From positions 495-15,838 of the forward strand of contig DPGF01000015.1 in the NCBI GenBank assembly GCA_003522105.1: a DNA stretch of 15,344 bases, written 5' to 3'. The position numbers and the translations under genes were made by a program. Origin of the DNA: Oscillibacter sp. (GTDB taxonomy: Bacteria > Bacillota > Clostridia > Oscillospirales > Oscillospiraceae). The notes under the pieces are model-generated. The model had not been told where the DNA came from and made no database searches. It worked only from the letters and a program-made list of their open reading frames with translations. Shown piece after piece: positions 1 to 5,754 of the stretch. The stretch's first letter is position 1. Every line of letters starts with the position of its first letter.

Positions 1-111
1 GTCTATGAAAACGGCAATATCAGTGTGAAATTCAAATTTGCTGACGAGCTCTGCAAGATTGCCGAGTACATTGAAATCAACACTACGGAAGATACCGCAG
101 TAGCGGGCTAA
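1..111 (+). CDS. 3' end of a probable large serine recombinase (partial)
   Basis: An open frame enters from the left edge and ends at TAA 109-111, giving 36 visible residues that start VYENGNISVKFKF and end TEDTAVAG. The short beta-rich stretch followed by a charged helix (FADELCKIAEYIEI) resembles the extreme C-terminus of large serine recombinases carried by clostridial integrative elements. That is recognition from memory and no catalytic domain is visible, so the family call is tentative. Its codon and base use is AT-rich like the rest of 1-2788. Such genes commonly sit at the very end of their element, which would place an attachment site just downstream of 111. It could also be the end of another element-borne protein. 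Confidence 0.45.
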   Translation, partial: VYENGNISVKFKFADELCKIAEYIEINTTEDTAVAG

Positions 112-159
112 TCCCCGCTACAAACCCCTTTGACAGTGTGTTTTCCTAATAGGCGCTAA

Positions 160-309
160 TCATATGATGAGATTATTTCCGCATTGAGCGGGGAAAGCAA
201 TCAAACTACAGCTTTTGCTATTGTAGATGCGAAATATACGACAACCAAATATCTAATCTCTGTTGTCTCTGGCAATTTTGTTGAAAAGTATCAAGAGGTA
301 TGTCAGTAA
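160..309 (+). pseudogene. 3' coding remnant without a start codon
   Basis: Directly after an in-frame TAA at 157-159, a frame stays open for 49 codons to TAA 307-309. The translation begins SYDEIISALSGES, continues through AFAIVDAKYTTTKYLISVV and ends EKYQEVCQ. It has a protein-like composition with no low-complexity bias, has no ATG, and is followed at once by a good rho-independent terminator, which is what the tail of a real gene looks like. I do not recognise the family. The simplest reading is the 3' fragment of a gene whose 5' part was removed or displaced, possibly by insertion of the element whose recombinase ends at 111. A chance open frame is possible but less likely given the terminator. 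Confidence 0.45.
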
Positions 310-311
310 AG

Positions 312-345
312 AAAAGGCGGGAGGATTTAACCTCTCGCCTTTTTC
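312..345 (+). terminator. Rho-independent terminator after the 160-309 remnant
   Basis: The arms AAAAGGCGGGAGG and CCTCTCGCCTTTT pair across the loop ATTTAA with a single G-T wobble and are followed by T residues. It lies just after the stop at 309. In the other direction it is too far from the stop of the minus-strand resolvase at 391 to be ruled in or out as that gene's terminator. Confidence 0.75.
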
Positions 346-390
346 TATCCTTCCATAAAGATGAAATAGCCGATTTCTTCTAAATCCGTA

Positions 391-957
391 TCATAGCCCC
401 CATTCCTTTACTCTCCGATAGAAAGTGTTTGGCTTAATATCTAACTGCTTCATTGCTTCGACTGCCGTTATCTGATCTGCTCTCCATTCCTTTACAACGG
501 CTTCAAAGCGTTCTCTATCAATCTTCATTTTCTGCCGTCCCTGATATAGTCCTTGCTCCTTTGCGATTGCTATGCCCTCTCTCTGGCGCTCTAGAATACT
601 TTCACGCTCTAGCTCTGCCATAGCGCCGAACACGGTTAGCATAAACTTACCTTGCGGGGTAGAGGTGTCAATGCTTTCTTTCAGGCTGATGAAGTCCACG
701 CCTTTATTGGTAAGCTGTTCGATGATTGTTAAAAGGTCTTTGGTATTTCTAGCGATACGGCTAATGCTTTCTGTAATTACTACATCACCTTTACGGCAAA
801 AGGCAAGTAAGGCTTTTAACTGTGCTCTCTCTGCGTTCTTTCCGCTCTGTTTATCTATAAATAGATTTTCTTTCTCTACACCTTTCTCTAACAATGCTCT
901 AGTCTGTCGTTCTTCATTCTGCTCTACAGTTGAAACACGGATATAACCTAACTTCAT
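391..957 (-). CDS. Small serine recombinase (resolvase/invertase family)
   Basis: This 188-aa protein has the full layout of small serine site-specific recombinases. The N-terminal catalytic domain opens MKLGYIRVST with the nucleophile Ser9, then has the arginine motif SRIARNTKDL and the dimer-helix region FGAMAELERESILERQREG. A C-terminal helix-turn-helix of about 30 residues contains TAVEAMKQLDIKPNTFYRR and binds the crossover site. I place the start at ATG 957: an AAAGGA motif lies 11 nt upstream, whereas the in-frame GTG at 966 is only 2 nt from it. Its promoter is at 1028-1056 and is overlapped by repeats that may be its own binding sites. It probably resolves cointegrates or inverts a DNA segment for the mobile region. 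Family is certain, but resolvase versus invertase cannot be decided from sequence. Confidence 0.92.
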   Translation of the reverse strand: MKLGYIRVSTVEQNEERQTRALLEKGVEKENLFIDKQSGKNAERAQLKALLAFCRKGDVVITESISRIARNTKDLLTIIEQLTNKGVDFISLKESIDTSTPQGKFMLTVFGAMAELERESILERQREGIAIAKEQGLYQGRQKMKIDRERFEAVVKEWRADQITAVEAMKQLDIKPNTFYRRVKEWGL

Positions 958-1018
958 TTCTAGCACATTCCTTTCAATCAGAATATCTTATCTCTATCTT
1001 TGCTTTCTATTTCTTTAC

Positions 1019-1086
1019 TATGTCAATAGAATATCATATAATTTGAAATATGTCAATAAATATTTTATGACTTAAATGACATATTT
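1019..1086. repeat. Direct and inverted repeats over the resolvase promoter (possible res/operator)
   Basis: TATGTCAATA occurs at 1019-1028 and again at 1049-1058, exactly 30 bp apart. AAATATGTCA at 1046-1055 has a perfect inverted copy, TGACATATTT, at 1077-1086. The three sites surround the resolvase promoter. Serine resolvases typically bind several imperfect sites next to their own gene and thereby repress themselves, so a res site is plausible. The region is very AT-rich, which raises the chance of coincidental repeats. Confidence 0.45.
1028..1056 (-). promoter_or_regulatory. Promoter of the small serine recombinase
   Basis: On the minus strand TTGACA (1056-1051) and TATTCT (1033-1028) are separated by exactly 17 bp, upstream of the recombinase start at 957. 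The -35 box lies inside one copy of the repeat TATGTCAATA (plus strand 1049-1058), and the second copy (1019-1028) abuts the -10 box. Confidence 0.75.
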
Positions 1087-1142
1087 ATAATGCACGTGTG
1101 GATATGTCGTTAGGGTATACCCAAAAGCAATACTTTTCTATG

Positions 1143-1171
1143 TTGACAGTAAACCCCTATAAGACTATACT
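1143..1171 (+). promoter_or_regulatory. Strong sigma-A-type promoter for the 1218 gene
   Basis: TTGACA (1143-1148) and TATACT (1166-1171) are separated by 17 bp, predicting transcription from about 1178 and a leader of about 40 nt before ATG 1218. This position rules out the longer reading of the downstream gene from 1098. Confidence 0.8.
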
Positions 1172-1217
1172 AAAGATAGCGTTCCCCAATAATAAAACAA
1201 AGAAAGAGGTATTTATT

Positions 1218-1523
1218 ATGGCGTCCGCAAAGAAAACACTTAATCCCTTAACTGATACGCCCACAAGCAAGACCGAAATTACCAAACCCTTTATGCTCGC
1301 ATATATGCGTCAGGTTGCTAGTGAAGAAGATAAGGCGTGGTTCAAAAAGATTGTTGCCGATGTCAACAATCATAAAGAGTATATCAACAAGCTGAACGGA
1401 CAGCCTTACACGGACATTGATGTTCCAAAGGTTCGTAAGTTTTTTACTGACCGTTTCTATCCCCAGCTCAACGCAAAGAAAGAGAAGAACAAGTCCTTTA
1501 TTGATTCTATTCTTGACCTCTAA
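1218..1523 (+). CDS. Hypothetical small protein of the integrative element
   Basis: A 101-aa soluble protein, lysine-rich, beginning MASAKKTLNPLTDTPTSK and ending KSFIDSILDL. The start at 1218 is chosen because AGAAAGAGG lies 7 nt upstream and a near-consensus promoter sits at 1143-1171. The frame is open further left to 1098, but that stretch lies upstream of the promoter and has no ribosome binding site. After a Thr/Pro/Ser-rich start there is a mostly helical core (MLAYMRQVASEEDKAWFKK, then FFTDRFYPQL). There is no signal peptide and no membrane segment. I do not recognise the family. It stands alone between two recombinase genes with its own promoter and terminator, so it is strongly expressed cargo or an accessory factor of the element. 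A small DNA-binding or excision-control role is possible but not shown. Confidence 0.75.
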   Translation: MASAKKTLNPLTDTPTSKTEITKPFMLAYMRQVASEEDKAWFKKIVADVNNHKEYINKLNGQPYTDIDVPKVRKFFTDRFYPQLNAKKEKNKSFIDSILDL

Positions 1524-1525
1524 TT

Positions 1526-1564
1526 AGAGAAAGGGATAAGGCTCTATGCCTTATCCCTTTCTTA
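1526..1564. terminator. Bidirectional terminator between convergent genes
   Basis: A perfect 15-bp stem (AGAAAGGGATAAGGC at 1528-1542 with its complement at 1548-1562) closes on the 5-nt loop TCTAT. A/T runs on both sides let it work for the 1218 gene on the plus strand and for the integrase, which ends at 1572, on the minus strand. Confidence 0.85.
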
Positions 1565-1571
1565 TATCTCT

Positions 1572-2615
1572 CTATGTGTTGTTCCTTTTTGTTGCTATAG
1601 TTTGTCCGCTAGATGTTCTCAACTTTGATAGCGTAGAATGTTCCTCTATCTCTGCCTTTACATCTCCACCGTAGAGATTAGAATAATGTTTTACCATATC
1701 CAGATCGCTATGTGTCAATACTTTGGCTAGGGAGATAATATCGCCCCCGCTTGTTATCCAATTCTTTGCGAATGTATGACGAAACAGGTGTATGCTTGTT
1801 TTCTCTACGCCCCGATGTTTGTTATAGTGTGCGATAGTCGTAGAAAGCCCGCCCCTCGTCAACTGCTCGCCATAGATATTACAGAACAGGTAGTCTGTCG
1901 GTTCAATGTCTCCGCCTGATCTCCAATAGGAGATATATTCGGTGAGGGTATCTTTACATTTCTTTTCTAGGCCTACACTAACGACCTTGTGGGCCTTTGT
2001 CGTATTGAAAATGATATAACCGTTCTCTAGGTCTACATCTTTCAGTTGGATATTTAAGAGGGTATTTGTTCTAGCCCCTGTCGATAAAAGCAAATTGATT
2101 ATAGCAAAGTCTCTAAAGTCCGTAAAATCTCTAATATCAGGCTTGATAAGGAGCTTTTTCAATTCCTTATCGGTATAGACCTGTTTCATCGGCGGTTCTA
2201 CTTCCTTGATAGGGCATTTGAATCCATCGAGCAGTCCTATTTCCTCGCAGAAGTTTCCAAAAGCTCTGTAGCCCCGTAAATAGGAATTAACTGTCTGTTG
2301 GCTCACATCGCCTAGGCTCTTCATAAAGAAAAGCTGAAAGCCGTCCTGTGTCATAATGTCTATGGGACAATTTTCAGGTGTGTCATTAAGGCTTTCGTTG
2401 ATGAAGCTAACGAACTTCTTATAGAAGCGGTCATAGAAAGCTAACGTCTGCGGACTGTTGCCTCGTTCCTCTTGGTTGATTTTGAACTTTAGGTAAGCGT
2501 GTTGAACGGAGACTTCTGCCCCTGTGTATTCGCGGTAGTTATTTCCTAAACGCCTTAACTTGTCCTCTCTACTTGCGGTTTTCTTCGCTGTGGTAAGTCT
2601 TTCTCGTTTAGCCAT
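1572..2615 (-). CDS. int: Tyrosine recombinase / integrase of an integrative element
   Basis: A 347-aa phage-integrase-family protein. Counting from ATG 2615, an N-terminal SAM-like core-binding domain covers about residues 35-125. The catalytic domain that follows carries the full active site: Arg182 (in STGARTNTLL), Lys207 (NTTKAHK), His276 and Arg279 (HLFRH), His302 (LTHSD) and the nucleophile Tyr311 (VKHYSN). ATG 2615 is preferred over ATG 2621 because AGGGGG lies 8 nt upstream of the former and only 2 nt from the latter. The basic N-terminus (MAKRERLTTAKK) may contact arm-type sites. It is encoded beside the 3' end of tRNA-Ser and transcribed away from it, the usual layout for an integrase that inserts its element into a tRNA gene. 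The protein looks complete and active. Confidence 0.95.
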   Translation of the reverse strand: MAKRERLTTAKKTASREDKLRRLGNNYREYTGAEVSVQHAYLKFKINQEERGNSPQTLAFYDRFYKKFVSFINESLNDTPENCPIDIMTQDGFQLFFMKSLGDVSQQTVNSYLRGYRAFGNFCEEIGLLDGFKCPIKEVEPPMKQVYTDKELKKLLIKPDIRDFTDFRDFAIINLLLSTGARTNTLLNIQLKDVDLENGYIIFNTTKAHKVVSVGLEKKCKDTLTEYISYWRSGGDIEPTDYLFCNIYGEQLTRGGLSTTIAHYNKHRGVEKTSIHLFRHTFAKNWITSGGDIISLAKVLTHSDLDMVKHYSNLYGGDVKAEIEEHSTLSKLRTSSGQTIATKRNNT

Positions 2616-2633
2616 AATCATTACCCCCTAATC

Positions 2634-2663
2634 AGTTTAGCATACTCGATACACGATTCGCAA
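2634..2663 (-). promoter_or_regulatory. Candidate integrase promoter
   Basis: On the minus strand TTGCGA (2663-2658) and TAAACT (2639-2634) are 18 bp apart, just upstream of the ribosome binding site at 2624-2628. The match is moderate. One copy of the 11-bp direct repeat at 2648-2658 fills the spacer, so a protein bound there would block transcription. Confidence 0.45.
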
Positions 2664-2693
2664 GAAAAGATTCGAAAAAGCAGATACACGATT
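2648..2693. repeat. Two 11-bp direct repeats beside the integrase gene
   Basis: GATACACGATT occurs at 2648-2658 and 2683-2693, 35 bp start to start. Both lie between the integrase start and tRNA-Ser, where arm-type integrase binding sites or excisionase sites are normally found. The first copy sits in the candidate integrase promoter. The function is inferred from position. Confidence 0.55.
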
Positions 2694-2744
2694 AGGCCCT
2701 TTTTCAATGCTTTTGGAGAGGTCGCAATGATTACCCAAGAACAT

Positions 2745-2786
2745 AAAGAAAAAGGCCTGAACCCTTAGAAACTAAAGGTTCAGGCT
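2745..2786 (-). terminator. Rho-independent terminator of tRNA-Ser
   Basis: Arms 2755-2767 and 2773-2785 pair over 13 bp with one mismatch around a 5-nt loop. On the minus strand they are followed by TTTTTCTTT. The stem begins 3 nt after the encoded CCA of the tRNA. It would also insulate the element from tRNA transcription. Confidence 0.85.
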
Positions 2787-2788
2787 AA

Positions 2789-2880
2789 TGGCGCAGCAGG
2801 AGAGATTCGAACTCTCGGTACGCTTTTGACGTACACACGATTTCCAGTCGTGCTCGTTATGACCACTTCGATACTGCTGC
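2789..2880 (-). tRNA. tRNA-Ser (anticodon GGA)
   Basis: The 92-nt minus-strand sequence folds into a complete class II tRNA. The acceptor stem is GCAGCAG with CTGCTGC, discriminator G, and CCA is encoded. The anticodon stem CACGA/TCGTG encloses the loop CTGGAAA (anticodon GGA). There is a long serine-type variable arm, and the T-arm GAGAG-TTCGAAT-CTCTC. It reads UCC and UCU codons. The gene is intact although it probably served as the integration target, so the element must have restored its 3' end on insertion or inserted just beyond it. It has its own promoter and terminator. Confidence 0.97.
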
Positions 2881-2907
2881 GTATCATTATGCTCGACAGC
2901 GAAAATC

Positions 2908-2935
2908 ATTATATCAAAAAACTGACCAAAGTCAA
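2908..2935 (-). promoter_or_regulatory. Promoter of tRNA-Ser
   Basis: On the minus strand TTGACT (2935-2930) and a perfect TATAAT (2913-2908) are separated by 16 bp. The predicted start is about 20 nt upstream of the mature tRNA 5' end at 2880. Confidence 0.8.
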
Positions 2936-2979
2936 GCCTAAATTCAAAAAATACACAATTTTCTGTGCGAAGCCACGAC

Positions 2980-3008
2980 TTGCAATTTTTGCCGCCATCT
3001 TCTATACT
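2980..3008 (+). promoter_or_regulatory. Promoter of the Nudix-DUF523 operon
   Basis: TTGCAA (2980-2985) and TATACT (3003-3008) are 17 bp apart and precede GGGGAGGG and ATG 3038. It diverges from the tRNA-Ser promoter, sharing the 2881-3037 intergenic region. Confidence 0.7.
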
Positions 3009-3037
3009 GACAAAAAGTCCTGCGGGGAGGGAACATC

Positions 3038-3538
3038 ATGGAAAAAAACATCTATCGCGCCCTGAATACGACGCTCATTTATATGGAGCGGGGCGAGGAA
3101 TATCTTATGCTGCACCGCACAAAAAAGGAAAACGATTGCAATCGCGACAAGTGGATCGGCATCGGCGGCAAGTTTGAATCCGGCGAGAGCCCAGAGGAGT
3201 GCGCGCTGCGCGAGGCGAAGGAGGAAACGGGACTCACGCTGACCTCTTACCGCTACCGCGGCATCGTGACCTTTGTTTCCGACCGGTGGGAGCCGGAATA
3301 TATGCACCTTTTTACCGCCGACGGTTTTGACGGCGCGCTCAAAGACTGCGACGAGGGAGAGCTTGCGTGGATCAAAAAGAAGGATCTTCTGGCGCTGCCC
3401 GCATGGGAGGGGGACAAGATCTTCCTGCGCCTGCTTGATGAGGAGGTGCCATTTTTCTCCCTTAAGCTGCGCTACGAGGGCGAAACGCTCGCGGAGGCAA
3501 AGCTCAACGGAGAAGAGATCGAGGTGCGGCATGGATAA
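3038..3538 (+). CDS. Nudix hydrolase (MutT/8-oxo-dGTP diphosphatase-like)
   Basis: A 166-aa Nudix protein. The Nudix box is intact: Gly44, Glu50, then Arg58-Glu59, Glu62-Glu63 and Gly65 (GX5EX7REXXEEXG), which forms the loop-helix-loop metal site that hydrolyses nucleoside diphosphate derivatives. The N-terminal part (YLMLHRTKK followed by DKWIGIGGKFESGE) is typical of the MutT/MutX-like branch that cleans oxidised dGTP, so that is the likely substrate, but substrate cannot be fixed from sequence. A GGGGAGGG ribosome binding site precedes the start. The stop overlaps the next gene by 8 nt, so the two are translationally coupled. Length is usual for the family. GC-rich codon use contrasts sharply with the element to the left. 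Confidence 0.92.
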   Translation: MEKNIYRALNTTLIYMERGEEYLMLHRTKKENDCNRDKWIGIGGKFESGESPEECALREAKEETGLTLTSYRYRGIVTFVSDRWEPEYMHLFTADGFDGALKDCDEGELAWIKKKDLLALPAWEGDKIFLRLLDEEVPFFSLKLRYEGETLAEAKLNGEEIEVRHG

Positions 3539-3986
3539 GGTGCTTGTTTCGGCGTGCCTTCTCGGCACACCCTGCCGCTACGACGGCAAGAGCAAGGCAG
3601 ACGCGCGCGTTCTTGCGCTGGCGGAGCGATATGAGTTGATCCCCGTCTGCCCCGAGCAGCTCGGCGGACTGCCGACGCCGCGCGACCCCAGCGAGCGGCA
3701 GGGAGCGCGCGTTGTGATGGCGAGCGGCCGCGATGTGACAGAAAATTACCGCCGCGGCGCGGAGGCGGCGCTCGCGCTGTGCGTGCAAAATGGCTGCAAG
3801 GCCGCTATACTCAAGGAAAAAAGCCCGAGCTGCGGCTGCGGCCTTGTTTACGACGGCACGTTTTCCCGCCGCCTTGTATCCGGCGACGGCGTGACGGCGG
3901 AGCTTCTCAAGGCGCACGGCATCAGGGTTTATGGTGAGAGCAGACTGCCTGCAATGCAGGAGGATGAAACGGCAAATTGCGGTTAA
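3531..3986 (+). CDS. DUF523 family protein, TudS-like thiouracil desulfidase
   Basis: A 151-aa DUF523 protein. It begins MDKVLVSACLLGTPCRYDG, the hallmark N-terminus, and has PVCPEQLGGLPTPR around residues 38-51 and KEKSPSCGCG around 95-104. Cys9, Cys40 and Cys101 are in the positions where this family is known to hold an iron-sulfur cluster. One characterised member, TudS, removes sulfur from 2-thiouracil using a [4Fe-4S] cluster, so a role in salvage of thiolated nucleobases is plausible but unproven for this one. The start at 3531 overlaps the Nudix stop by 8 nt, and pairing with a nucleotide-cleaning Nudix enzyme fits a nucleotide-salvage theme. The frame is open further upstream inside the Nudix gene, but only the 3531 start gives the conserved N-terminus. 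Confidence 0.88.
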   Translation: MDKVLVSACLLGTPCRYDGKSKADARVLALAERYELIPVCPEQLGGLPTPRDPSERQGARVVMASGRDVTENYRRGAEAALALCVQNGCKAAILKEKSPSCGCGLVYDGTFSRRLVSGDGVTAELLKAHGIRVYGESRLPAMQEDETANCG

Positions 3987-4002
3987 AGCGCAAATGTTTT
4001 TG

Positions 4003-4031
4003 TTGTCTTTTGCTTTTCTGCAGACTATAAT
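4003..4031 (+). promoter_or_regulatory. Promoter of the aminotransferase-Dabb operon
   Basis: TTGTCT (4003-4008) and a perfect TATAAT (4026-4031) are spaced by 17 bp, 80 nt upstream of ATG 4112. Confidence 0.75.
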
Positions 4032-4111
4032 ATATCATGCAGTGGAATTCAATATTTTATAGACTGTAAGCTTTTTGCAAGCGATCGAAGAAGAAGGAGG
4101 AACACCATTCC

Positions 4112-5305
4112 ATGAAGTTTTCCAGTAAAGTTGAAAAATGCGGCCTGTCCCCCATGCGTAAGTTCCACCCTTATGCGGTGGCAGCCAAGGCACGCGGTGT
4201 CAACATCTACCATCTGAATATCGGCCAGCCTGACGTTCAGACGCCTCCGGCATTCTTCGAAGCAGTCAAAGCATTTGAGCCGTCCGTCCTCGCCTATGCG
4301 CCATCACCCGGTATCCCCGAGCTGATCGAGGCGATCCGGCAGTATTATGCAAAGCTCGACATGCACTTCAGTGCTGACGAGATCTATATCACCGCCGGCG
4401 GCAGCGAGGCGCTTCAGATCGCGCTCCAGTGCATTCTTGACGACGGCGACGAGGTTTTGATCCCTGAGCCCTTCTATCCCAACTATACGACGATGGCGTA
4501 TACCTGCGGCGCGAGCATTCGCCCCATTCCGACTACGCCGGAAGAGGGCTACCGCTATGCCGACCGTGAAAAGATTGAAGCGCAGATCAACGAGCACACC
4601 CGTGCCATCATCATCACGAACCCCGGCAATCCGACGGGCGTTGTGCTCAGCCACGAGGAGATGGAGATGCTCGTTGACGTTGCGGTCAAGCACGATCTGT
4701 TCCTCATCGGCGACGAGGCGTACCGCGAATTTGTCTACGGCGGGGAGAAGCTCCAGTCGTTTGGCGAATTTGCTGAGCGGGCAAGTGACAACATCATCGT
4801 CATCGACACCGTGTCCAAGCGCTTTTCCGCCTGCGGCGCGCGTGTGGGCTGCCTCATTTCCAAGAACCGGGAACTGATGAGCCACGCGATGAAATACTGC
4901 CAGACGCGCCTTTCTGTCGCAACGCTCGATCAGGTTGCCTGCACGGCGCTGTACAGCGTTGGCCCTGCGTATTTTGACGCTGTGCGCGAGGAGTACAAAA
5001 AGCGCCGCGACACCCTCTGCCGCAAGCTGCGCGAGATCCCCGGCGTCGTGTTCGACGTGCCGGGCGGCGCGTTCTATGTGATGGCCGCGCTGCCGGTGGA
5101 CGACGCCGACAAGTTCCAGACATGGCTGCTTGAAGAGTACGACGACAACGGCGAAACCGTGATGTTCGCCCCCGGCGCCTCGATGTATAGGACGCCCGGT
5201 AAGGGCAAAAACGAGGTTCGCATGGCTTACGTCATCGAAAGCCACAAGATCGAGCGCGCCATGGACATTCTCAAAAAGGCCATCGAGGTCTACAACAACA
5301 GATAA
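4112..5305 (+). CDS. PLP-dependent class I/II aminotransferase (aspartate aminotransferase-like)
   Basis: A 397-aa fold-type I aminotransferase of usual length. Visible landmarks are the N-terminal LNIGQPDVQTP (35-45), YAPSPG (62-67), the cofactor-loop residues NPGNPTG (170-176), Asp201 in GDEAYREF (contacts the pyridine nitrogen), the Schiff-base Lys236 in VSKRFSACGARVG, and Arg370 in EVRMAYV, which grips the substrate carboxylate. It transfers amino groups between an amino acid and a 2-oxo acid in the cytoplasm. The subgroup resembles AspB-like enzymes, but aromatic or alanine substrates cannot be excluded. AAGGAGG lies 11 nt before the start. It is followed after 17 nt by a Dabb-domain gene, and the pair share promoter 4003-4031 and terminator 5606-5653. 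Confidence 0.93.
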   Translation: MKFSSKVEKCGLSPMRKFHPYAVAAKARGVNIYHLNIGQPDVQTPPAFFEAVKAFEPSVLAYAPSPGIPELIEAIRQYYAKLDMHFSADEIYITAGGSEALQIALQCILDDGDEVLIPEPFYPNYTTMAYTCGASIRPIPTTPEEGYRYADREKIEAQINEHTRAIIITNPGNPTGVVLSHEEMEMLVDVAVKHDLFLIGDEAYREFVYGGEKLQSFGEFAERASDNIIVIDTVSKRFSACGARVGCLISKNRELMSHAMKYCQTRLSVATLDQVACTALYSVGPAYFDAVREEYKKRRDTLCRKLREIPGVVFDVPGGAFYVMAALPVDDADKFQTWLLEEYDDNGETVMFAPGASMYRTPGKGKNEVRMAYVIESHKIERAMDILKKAIEVYNNR

Positions 5306-5322
5306 AAAAGGAGAGAGAAGAA

Positions 5323-5604
5323 ATGATCCGTCATATCGTCATGTGGAAGTTCCGTGAAGGCACCGAGGAGAAGGCCGACGAGTTTCTCACGAAGCTCGCC
5401 GCGCTCGACGGCGTGATCCCGCAGCTGAAAAAGTGCGAGGTCGCAAGAAACATCGGCGAGGGCAACTACGACGCCGTGCTCGTGTCCGAGTTTGAGAGCA
5501 TGGACGATCTGAACGCCTACAAGGTCGATCCCCGCCATGTCGCCGTGAGCGACATCTGCAAGTCCATCCGCGCTGACCGCGTGGCCGTGGACTACGAAAT
5601 GTAA
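5323..5604 (+). CDS. Dabb (stress-responsive A/B barrel) domain protein
   Basis: A 93-aa protein made of a single Dabb domain. It shows MIRHIVMWKF at the start, the helix EEKADEFLTKLAAL, the conserved central LVSEFESMDDLNAY, and the late HVAVSDICKSI before the final strand. Such proteins form dimeric ferredoxin-like barrels. A few are enzymes or monooxygenase-like, but most bacterial ones have no known reaction. AAAAAGGAGAG precedes the start. It lies 17 nt after the aminotransferase stop, so it is co-transcribed with it. I can give no specific substrate. Confidence 0.9.
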   Translation: MIRHIVMWKFREGTEEKADEFLTKLAALDGVIPQLKKCEVARNIGEGNYDAVLVSEFESMDDLNAYKVDPRHVAVSDICKSIRADRVAVDYEM

Positions 5605-5605
5605 A

Positions 5606-5653
5606 CTCAAAAAGTGGGCGCACTGCATTTGCAGCGCGCCCACTTTTTTTGAG
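5606..5653 (+). terminator. Strong terminator after the aminotransferase-Dabb operon
   Basis: The arms CTCAAAAAGTGGGCGC and GCGCCCACTTTTTTTGAG enclose an inner CTGC/GCAG stem, with T7 on the 3' side. It starts one base after the Dabb stop codon. The flanking A-run makes it potentially bidirectional. Confidence 0.9.
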
Positions 5654-5754
5654 GTGCAACTGTCGGTTGCTAAGTTTTCAAGCCCGCTTGGTGGACTTTT
5701 TGCCGCTTTTTTGCTAAGCTGAACGCAGAAATTCTGTAAAGGAGAACCCCTCAC

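Noticed and set aside
1111..1124. Palindrome GGGTATACCC as a regulator site
   Set aside because: Only 10 bp with no second copy nearby, and palindromes this short are expected by chance.
1098..1217. N-terminal extension of the 101-aa gene back to 1098
   Set aside because: It lies upstream of a near-consensus promoter (1143-1171) and has no ribosome binding site, while ATG 1218 has one at the right distance.
3002..3568. Minus-strand 188-codon frame opposite the Nudix gene
   Set aside because: The plus strand carries an intact Nudix box and ribosome binding site, so this frame is a shadow.
3977..4000. Small hairpin TTGCG/CGCAA with a T-run after the DUF523 gene
   Set aside because: A stem of only 5 bp overlapping the stop codon region is too weak to call a terminator.
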